Below the pieces are notes generated by a model. It saw nothing but the letters and a program-made list of their open reading frames with translations, did not search any database and was not told where the DNA came from. Of a stretch of DNA of 64,000 nucleotides, positions 55,263 to 61,337 are shown piece after piece; position 1 is the first letter of the stretch; each line of letters starts with the position of its first letter. The position numbers and the translations under genes were made by a program. Source of the stretch: a bacterium D16-51 (GTDB taxonomy: Bacteria > Bacillota > Clostridia > Lachnospirales > Lachnospiraceae); assembly GCA_003612285.1 (NCBI GenBank), contig RAYE01000021.1:1-64000 (forward strand). The letters are read 5' to 3'.

Positions 55263-55731
55263 TCACAAAAATTCTATATAGTCTAAAAAACGTTTTACCG
55301 CTAAAGAACTGTTTTTCCTGCTCCGCAGTGCAAGGCCGATATTGCGGAACGCCGGGACATCTAATTCTTTTGTTATAATCTTATATGGTATGCGCTGTAA
55401 AATAAGCTGTGGCAGTATACTGATACCTAACCCGTTCTCCACCATAGACATAATAGCGTAATCGTCCCAAGTTGTAAAATGTATTTTCGGCAGGACATTG
55501 AATCTTTCAAAAATTTCTGATATTTCAGCCCTTGCCCCCTTTTCCAGCAGCATAAAGGGGGCAAGGGCTTTCACTGGAATCAAGAAGCGATATTTTCCAT
55601 TCTTTTTCCAAATCGATAATCATACGGCTAATTCCTGATTGGGAATAATGGAGTTTTTCAGCGGCTTTTGTAAAACTTCCGTATTCCACTGTCTTAACAA
55701 ATGCCAGGTATTTCTGAATATTCATATCCAT
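55263..55731 (-). pseudogene. LysR-family regulator with internal deletion and frameshift
   Basis: The 5' part (from ATG 55731, AAGGTG upstream) encodes an intact LysR winged helix: FVKTVEYGSFTKAAEKLHYS, GISRMIIDLEKEW. The frame is lost near 55575 after KISLLDSSE. The adjoining frame, 55583-55263, encodes only the end of the effector-binding domain (FTTWDDYAIMSMVENGLGIS, then LPQLILQRIP). Roughly residues 65-170 of a normal protein of about 295 residues are missing at the junction, so the gene is dead. It faces the prolyl-tRNA editing gene divergently, and an LTTR-type palindrome remains between them. Confidence 0.8.
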
Positions 55732-55754
55732 AGCTGCACCTTCATTCATCTGAT

Positions 55755-55777
55755 TTTATCATGATAAGTATGATAAA
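55755..55777. promoter_or_regulatory. LysR-type operator palindrome
   Basis: TTTATCAT (55755-55762) and ATGATAAA (55770-55777) are perfect 8-bp arms around a 7-nt centre, just upstream of the LysR start. The AT-rich T-N11-A pattern is typical of this regulator class. Confidence 0.55.
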
Positions 55778-55906
55778 TATTCGCTTTTGTAATTCTTTCT
55801 TTTATGATACTCTATGTACTGGATGATTTCAAGGCTTCCAAGCCAAATATCTGGGGTATTTGACCCGCGCGGGAATAAATTTGTTAAAAGAAAGGAAGTA
55901 TGCGCC

Positions 55907-56441
55907 ATGATTTATGTAAGCGGTATTTACAATACAGCGCCAGAGAACTATCAGACCTTTTTACAGCAGCAGGTCTACCAGACACTTGAAAAGCTGCATA
56001 TCTCCTTTGAACGTGTGGAAACAGATGAAGTTATCACTAGATTGTATTGCTATTAACAAAAAACTGGATATGGAAATGGTCAAAACGCTGTTTTTATGCA
56101 ACAGGCAGCAGACCGCTTTTTATCTGTTCATTACCAAAGGCAGCAAGCCATTCCGTTCCAAAGATTTCAGCAATGCGTTAGGCATTTCCCGTGTTTCTTT
56201 TGCGCCTGCAAAACTTATGGAAACAATGTTAGGCACTAAGGTTGGGGCTGCAACCATTTTTAGTGCCATATTGGATAAACAAAATACCGTTCAGATTGTC
56301 TTGGACAAAGACATTGTTCATTCTGAATGGTATGGGTGCAGTGACGGGATAACTACAAGGTATATGAAAGTAAAGACGGAATATATCACAGACACATTTT
56401 TACAATATGTAAAACATATTCCGGCTGTTATTGAGGTGTGA
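55907..56441 (+). pseudogene. Prolyl-tRNA editing protein (YbaK/ProX type), frameshifted
   Basis: From ATG 55907 the frame encodes MIYVSGIYNTAPENY and continues to FERVETDEVIT, then is lost near 56037. The second frame continues with DCIAINKKLDMEMVKTLFLCNRQQ up to KVKTEYITDTF, the body of a free-standing aminoacyl-tRNA deacylase. The text ATCACTA-GATTGT fits loss of TG from an expected ATG codon, that is, a 2-bp deletion. Such proteins hydrolyse Ala- or Cys-tRNA(Pro). It is co-directional with proB, whose start lies 2 bp beyond its stop. If the frameshift is a sequencing error, the gene would be intact at about 179 residues. Confidence 0.8.
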
Positions 56442-56443
56442 TT

Positions 56444-57253
56444 ATGGGACTTTATCATAACAGGATTGTTGTCAAAGTAGGCACTTCCACACTTACAAAT
56501 GAAATCGGGCAGAATAACTTAAAAGCCTTTGACTGTATTGCCCGTGTATTATCTGATATCCAGAATATGGGATATGAAGTTATCCTTGTTTCGTCCGGCG
56601 CGATTGCGGTAGGCATGAACAAATTGCAGGCAAAACCGCACCCTGCGAGTATGCGGATAAAGCAGGCGGCCGCCGCCGTGGGACAGTGCAGTATCATGTA
56701 TTTGTATGATAAGTTTTTTAGCGACTATGATAAAACAGTGGCGCAGATATTGTTAAATGCGGAGGATATGGAAAACGAGGAAAAAAAGGAAAACCTAATC
56801 AATACATTTAACACCCTGTTAGAGATGGGTATAATCCCAATCGTCAATGAAAATGACTCCGTAAGCTATATGGAAATACAGTCGGAAGATAAACTTTTTG
56901 GGGACAATGACATGTTATCGGCTGTTGTTTCAGTACTATGCAGGGCAAAAAACCTTGTGATTTTTTCAGACATTGATGGCTTTTATGACAGCGATCCCCG
57001 CCTGCACCCGGACGCAGAGCTGATTAAAAGTATATCGGTCATTGATGAAAAAGTTTTGTCATTGGCAGGCGGCGCAGGCTCACGCAGGGGAACTGGCGGC
57101 ATGAGAACAAAACTGCAGGCGGCAAAGCTGGCTACATCACAGGGGATTGATACGATAATCACAAACGGCAAAAATCCTGATGCGCTTTACAAAATAATGG
57201 AAGGGGATATCGCAGGAACAATATTTACTGGTAAAAATATTAGGCATCGTTAA
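56444..57253 (+). CDS. proB: Glutamate 5-kinase, short form
   Basis: The protein has 269 residues from ATG 56444 (GAGG 7 nt upstream). The amino-acid-kinase motifs are RIVVKVGTSTLTNE, VSSGAIAVGMNKL, PIVNENDSVSY, LFGDNDMLSA, FSDIDGFYDSDPR and RRGTGGMRTKLQAA. The C-terminal PUA domain of E. coli ProB is absent, as in many Firmicutes. It phosphorylates glutamate for proline synthesis. proA does not follow, so the pathway partner lies elsewhere. Linkage with a proline-tRNA editing gene suggests a proline-related unit once controlled by the LysR gene. Confidence 0.92.
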   Translation: MGLYHNRIVVKVGTSTLTNEIGQNNLKAFDCIARVLSDIQNMGYEVILVSSGAIAVGMNKLQAKPHPASMRIKQAAAAVGQCSIMYLYDKFFSDYDKTVAQILLNAEDMENEEKKENLINTFNTLLEMGIIPIVNENDSVSYMEIQSEDKLFGDNDMLSAVVSVLCRAKNLVIFSDIDGFYDSDPRLHPDAELIKSISVIDEKVLSLAGGAGSRRGTGGMRTKLQAAKLATSQGIDTIITNGKNPDALYKIMEGDIAGTIFTGKNIRHR

Positions 57254-57287
57254 CTCCCTGGCAAGTGGGAAGCCGTCAAACGTTCTT

Positions 57288-57842
57288 TTATTTTGGATAG
57301 ATAGAAATGTTGGGTTGTTTCGTTTTATGTACTCCAATAATCTTTTCCATCCAAATCATGTTGTACCAGCGGTCAAATTTATACCCGCATTGATGAAATT
57401 CTCCAACTTTCACAAAGCCCATATGTGCGTGGAAGTCAGCGCTGTTAGTTGCCAGGTATTCATCATCATGTTCAGGATAGGCAATACATGCGTATAGGTT
57501 GGGGATACCCATATCATATAGATGCTTTTCTAATGCCTCATAGATAATTCTGCCCATGCCGCATTTTTGCATGTTATGGTCTAGGTAAACTGTCATTTCG
57601 CATGACCAGCTATAGGCGGCTCTGCCAACAAAAGCATCTGCATATGCGTATCCCTCAATACATCCATCTTTTAAAATGACCAAATATGGGTAACGCTGCA
57701 TAGTCTTTTCCATTCGCCTCTTAAATTCGTCAAGGGGCGGGGTATCGTATTCAAATGTTATTGCTGTATTTTTTACATAGTAATCATATATCTCCAGGAT
57801 ATGTTCTGCATCTTCTATTGTAGCATTACGGACAATCATCAT
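57288..57842 (-). CDS. GNAT N-acetyltransferase (phosphinothricin acetyltransferase-like)
   Basis: The protein has 184 residues starting at ATG 57842 or 57839, with GGAGGAG upstream. The fold is clear: VRNATIEDAEHILEIYDYYV, FEYDTPPLDEFKRRM, GYAYADAFVGRAAYSWSCE, the acetyl-CoA loop MQKCGMGRIIYEALE and FHAHMGFVKVGEFHQCGYKF. The architecture matches the Pat/Bar and methionine-sulfoximine acetyltransferase group. The substrate is unknown. It converges on proB. Confidence 0.88.
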   Translation of the reverse strand: MMIVRNATIEDAEHILEIYDYYVKNTAITFEYDTPPLDEFKRRMEKTMQRYPYLVILKDGCIEGYAYADAFVGRAAYSWSCEMTVYLDHNMQKCGMGRIIYEALEKHLYDMGIPNLYACIAYPEHDDEYLATNSADFHAHMGFVKVGEFHQCGYKFDRWYNMIWMEKIIGVHKTKQPNISIYPK

Positions 57843-57900
57843 AAATAAATCTCCTCCCTTATGGCTCTGGATTTGTTTCTTATAATAATGCTAACAGTAT

Positions 57901-58107
57901 AACACATCGTTACTATTCACGGCCATTCTTTTTTCATGCGATAGACCCTCTGCCTTCGGCATAGGCCGCCGCTATGCAGCTTTGTCTATCTTATGAAAAA
58001 AGAACAGCTTACACAGTCAATTTCTGGAAAAGAGCTAAAATCTTATGTGCAAGCACAACGATTTCAGTCTTTTTCCAGAAATCGACCGTGAATAGTAACA
58101 ACACATC
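57901..58107. mobile_element. MITE with 14-bp terminal inverted repeats and 8-bp target duplication
   Basis: The 191-bp element spans 57909-58099. Its ends are GTTACTATTCACGG (57909-57922) and the exact complement (58086-58099). Both outer flanks read AACACATC (57901-57908 and 58100-58107), a perfect 8-bp target-site duplication. Inside are two further hairpins: arms near 57925-57946 and 57984-58004, and TTTCTGGAAAA (58021-58031) with TTTTCCAGAAA (58071-58081). There is no coding capacity, so it must have been mobilised in trans by a transposase making 8-bp duplications. It could also fold into a structured RNA. Confidence 0.82.
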
Positions 58108-58225
58108 ATCTAATACATGAACAAGTTATCAAAGCCTATTGCTATATTCTGCGTCCTATGTTAGAATCTCCTTATCAGTTGCTATACTAAATTCAGAATA
58201 CATTCTAAGGAAGGAGCGGTAAAAC

Positions 58226-58630
58226 ATGAAAAAGTGCAAACAGTTACTTATTGTCCCAATACTGTTAAGCGTTATCCTTTGCAGCAGCAGTATTTCACTT
58301 GCACATGGACATCATGGAAACGGACACCACAACAATTATTATTCAGGGCATGACTATTATTGTTATGGGCATGCGGCACATGCACATCCAAACGGAACCT
58401 GTCCATACTATTCACACTGTACTGCAGCACAGAAAAAATACTATGGGGTTTCCACAGTAAAAAAAGTCCAGAAGAAATTGACTTCCTGCGGATATAACTG
58501 TGGTAAGGCAGATGGCATTTATGATGCCGGAACAAGAACAGCGATTAAAAAGTACCAGAGGAAAAAGGGACTTAACGTCAACGGCAAAATTAACAAAACA
58601 CTTTTAAATAAGCTTAAAATATCTATCTGA
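58226..58630 (+). CDS. Secreted His-rich protein with peptidoglycan-binding domain
   Basis: The protein has 134 residues. A Sec signal peptide (about 1-27, ending SLAHG) precedes a histidine- and tyrosine-rich region (HGHHGNGHHNNYY, HAAHAHPNG) that could bind metal. From about residue 72 the sequence is a PG_binding_1 domain (VKKVQKKLTSCGYNCGKADG, TRTAIKKYQRKKGLNVNGKI). It probably sits at the cell wall. GGAAGGAGCGG lies upstream of ATG 58226. No enzyme domain is attached, so it may be a metal-binding or targeting factor. Confidence 0.85.
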   Translation: MKKCKQLLIVPILLSVILCSSSISLAHGHHGNGHHNNYYSGHDYYCYGHAAHAHPNGTCPYYSHCTAAQKKYYGVSTVKKVQKKLTSCGYNCGKADGIYDAGTRTAIKKYQRKKGLNVNGKINKTLLNKLKISI

Positions 58631-58677
58631 TAAAAGCCTATATTTTTCTTTTGTTATTTACCACAAAGACATTTCTT

Positions 58678-58706
58678 AAAAGGACACCAGAAATGGCGTC
58701 CTTTTT
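58678..58706 (+). terminator. Intrinsic terminator after the peptidoglycan-binding gene
   Basis: AAAAGGAC (58678-58685) pairs with GTCCTTTT (58698-58705), with CC/GG inside one mismatch and a 6-nt loop, then T's. The next gene's ATG (58693) lies inside this hairpin. Confidence 0.65.
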
Positions 58707-58896
58707 GTCTACAAATTTAGAGATTGCCAAGACTGCTATTGATGATTTTAGAAAGATTCAAAGATATATGGCTATTGCAAAAAAAGAGAATGCCACAGAA
58801 ACATATAATGAATTAAAAGAAGGATATATATTTTTGAAAGCTATATTGAATGTTGCTGGTGTTAATCTCACGGATCTGGACAAGATCAAAGAATAA
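58693..58896 (+). CDS. 67-residue protein, paralogue of the gene at 9499
   Basis: The product is similar along its length to the 64-residue protein at 9499, with the STNLEI, DDFRKIQRYM and NVAGVNLTDLDKIKE blocks. The predicted structure is helical and soluble. The only ATG near the conserved block is 58693, placed in the loop-proximal part of a terminator hairpin. A TTG at 58705 would give a protein of the same length as the paralogue. A classical ribosome site is lacking. It may be a decayed copy or be expressed under hairpin control. Confidence 0.6.
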   Translation: MASFLSTNLEIAKTAIDDFRKIQRYMAIAKKENATETYNELKEGYIFLKAILNVAGVNLTDLDKIKE

Positions 58897-59734
58897 CTTA
58901 ATAGTAAGGCATTATGGGGGTACAAGTTTATTATTAGATCCTTCAAAGGATTCTGATTTGACTTTTGACAAAAAATTCAGCAGCTGTTTACAAAGAATGA
59001 ATTTCTTGTGCCAATTCTAATAAATATTGTGCCATACTATGCATCATGCATTTTGGAGGAAATATAAGAACTAATCTGCCCCATTGGGGACAACCCACAG
59101 GCGTATGACTCCGAAGACTCTAGCAAAGGCAGTGAAACAACAACACACTATGATGTTTTGGTTAATTGTAGATTACCTGGCGGAAAGGGCGAGTGCAGTG
59201 TAAACTTTTTCTTCTGGGTAACTTTTTGTGTCATATGTTCCTCCCTGGGTAATTACTGTTTCATATTGAAACTATATGTCTAAATGATGGTATACAATTT
59301 TATAAAGTCCCCTACTTTCATGCTATCAAAGAGAGTATCTAATGTCAAACTAATTTGACTTTCCTCATTTTTTGAACAACTAATTTTCCTCAAAAATAAG
59401 AAATGCAAGAACACTGCACAAGTGTTATAATTAAACCACCACAGATAATATTATGGATGTGGTAAATAAATGTAAAGGAAATTACCGAATGGACTTTATG
59501 GCTTTGGGGCGCAGCCAATGTTATTATTGACAAATATAGAAATCATAGAAAAGAAAAAGTTGTGTTTAATAGTAGCAAAAGTTTATTTAATGTGATGGAG
59601 GATAGAGGAATATTTCAAGTTTAAAAAGCAACAGTTTGAACTGGAAGATTTGAAGGTAATGCCACCGTAATCCGTCCGTGACATAAATCTGTTTGCGGCT
59701 CTTGTAACAGGGTATATTGTCAACTGCTGCCTGA

Positions 59735-60024
59735 TAGTGAGCTTATTATGGCCACAAATTATGTTGATGCCAGGTTCAACCATGATTGTTGTATCATTCT
59801 CAAGTGGCCTGACGGCGAATGGTGCGGCATAGGCTTTGCAGGAGCCGTTTTTCGATTTGATATATTGCCGTATGGTAGTGAGTAGTTTGGTCGATATTTC
59901 TTGGTGTATCCTGCTGGGTGCTGATATGTTATAGAACTGCCATCAATCAGTTCTGCTCGGACATCTTCTGGTAAATTGTAATAATCATTTTCAGTATACA
60001 TTTTTTCTGGGCTAATGCTGGCAT
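59735..60024 (-). pseudogene. Uma2-family (DUF820) endonuclease remnant
   Basis: Reading the minus strand gives MPALAQKK, then after a shift YTENDYYNLPEDVRAELIDG, then after a second shift near 59953 FYNISAPSRIHQEIS, then YIKSKNGSCKAYAAPFAVR and VEPGINIICGHNKL. These are the successive blocks of an Uma2 PD-(D/E)XK-like protein. Two frameshifts are needed, and the C-terminal catalytic end after CGHNKL is missing, so it is a pseudogene of an accessory or mobile family. Confidence 0.75.
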
Positions 60025-60409
60025 AATATTACTTCCTTACTGTTCTGTTATCAGTAATTACAATACAAGTATAGCAGAGGTTTCTTCCAATGACAATAAC
60101 TTTTTAGTGATGGAGGGCATGATAACATGGATGAAAAAACGATTACGATGCAATGGCATTGTCAGGAGAGTTGCAGGCTTATTGTGACATAGAGGCGGAA
60201 ATATAATAAAATTCGTTGTCTAATAGGGGAATACAAACAGATAAAGCTGGAATGTCGGAGGGGGGATAAGAGAAAAGATAGAACGTATGAAACACTTGCC
60301 ACAAATTTGATATGCACAAAGTACGTGTGTAGAAATGGGGATTTTTATGGAAAAAGTTTGGATAATGTGATAGTATTATTTTGGATTTTGTATGACAAAT
60401 TGGGGATAA

Positions 60410-60442
60410 GAACTTGTGTTCGGAGATAAAATATGCTACTAT
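60410..60442 (+). promoter_or_regulatory. Methyltransferase promoter overlapped by a LexA/DinR-like box
   Basis: TTGTGT (60414-60419), a 17-bp spacer and TACTAT (60437-60442) form a moderate promoter. GAACTTGTGTTC (60410-60421) overlaps the -35 and matches the GAAC-N4-GTTC core of Gram-positive LexA sites, though the inner bases are not fully consensus. Confidence 0.45.
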
Positions 60443-60476
60443 AGATAAGATAGAAGAATAAAATTAAGGAGCAGTT

Positions 60477-61337
60477 ATGAAAAAGGTAGATACATCGGTT
60501 ATAGACATGGATAAGGTAATAAATCAGCTTTTTGAAGGCGATTGTCTTGAATATATGAATGAAATACCAGATGGAAGTGTAGATATGGTTCTTTGTGACT
60601 TGCCATATGGAATGACACAAAACGAATGGGACTGCTATATTTCTTTAGACGATTTATGGAAACAGTATAATCGGATTATTAAACCAAATGGTGCAATTGT
60701 ATTGACTTCTAATGGAGTATTTACAGCTAAGCTTATTTTAAGCCAGCCTAATATTTATAAATATAAGTGGGTTTGGGAAAAATCAAAACCAACTAATTTC
60801 CTGAATGCTAAAAAACAGCCGCTTAGAAAACATGAAGATGTGTGCGTGTTTTATAAGAAACAACCGACATATCATCCACAGATGACACAAGGCGAGCCGT
60901 ATGATAAAGGAACAAGAAAAAACCAATTGTGTGGAAATTATGGCGATTTTGAACCAGTCCATGTGTCAAGTGAAGGAGAACGTTATCCGACGGATATCAT
61001 ATATGTTAAAACCGCTGAATGTGAGGGGGCTGTGTTGCATCCAACGCAAAAACCAATAGAATTAGGAAGATATATGATACGGACATATACAAATCCGGGG
61101 GATGTTGTATTGGATAATACTTTTGGAAGCGGCTCATTTTTAGTTGCCGCATTAATGGAAGGAAGAAATTTTATTGGTATTGAAAAGAATGAAAATGTAG
61201 CATTGTTTAAAAGAGAAGAAATTGATTATATAGATGTTGCAAAAAGAAGATTATTTTTGGCATGGGAGCAGATGGATAAAAAGACACGCAGGTATATAAG
61301 GGAGCAAAATCTTATTTCTGAATTTAAGGGGAAGTAG
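60477..61337 (+). CDS. Site-specific DNA methyltransferase, beta class (N6-adenine or N4-cytosine)
   Basis: The protein has 286 residues. Motif order IV before I marks a beta-class enzyme: the catalytic CDLPYG near residue 41 follows LFEGDCLEYMNEIPDGSVDM, and the SAM site DNTFGSGSFLVAALMEGR lies near residue 218. The region between is the target-recognition part, with HPTQKP just before it. AAGGAGC precedes ATG 60477. The next gene, itself a nuclease-methyltransferase fusion, starts directly at its stop, so the two are probably one restriction-modification or defence unit. The target sequence is unknown. Confidence 0.92.
   Translation: MKKVDTSVIDMDKVINQLFEGDCLEYMNEIPDGSVDMVLCDLPYGMTQNEWDCYISLDDLWKQYNRIIKPNGAIVLTSNGVFTAKLILSQPNIYKYKWVWEKSKPTNFLNAKKQPLRKHEDVCVFYKKQPTYHPQMTQGEPYDKGTRKNQLCGNYGDFEPVHVSSEGERYPTDIIYVKTAECEGAVLHPTQKPIELGRYMIRTYTNPGDVVLDNTFGSGSFLVAALMEGRNFIGIEKNENVALFKREEIDYIDVAKRRLFLAWEQMDKKTRRYIREQNLISEFKGK

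Larger units (their letters stand above)
58897..60476. other. AT-rich stretch with gene remnants
   Basis: No intact gene is seen. A 32-codon open end (59105-59203, MTPKTLAKAVKQQ at its start) may be the tail of a lost gene. Two related CTGGGTAA-containing segments occur near 59215-59265. The decayed Uma2 gene occupies the minus strand at 59735-60024. The last 60 bp hold the methyltransferase promoter. Confidence 0.55.

Noticed and set aside
57909-58099. CRISPR array or tRNA-like element
   Set aside because: There are no regularly spaced direct repeats. The structure is terminal inverted repeats with a target duplication, so it is a MITE.
59105-59203. 32-codon open end resembling a transposase or recombinase tail
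   Set aside because: It is too short and matches no motif I can name, so it is kept only as part of the remnant region.
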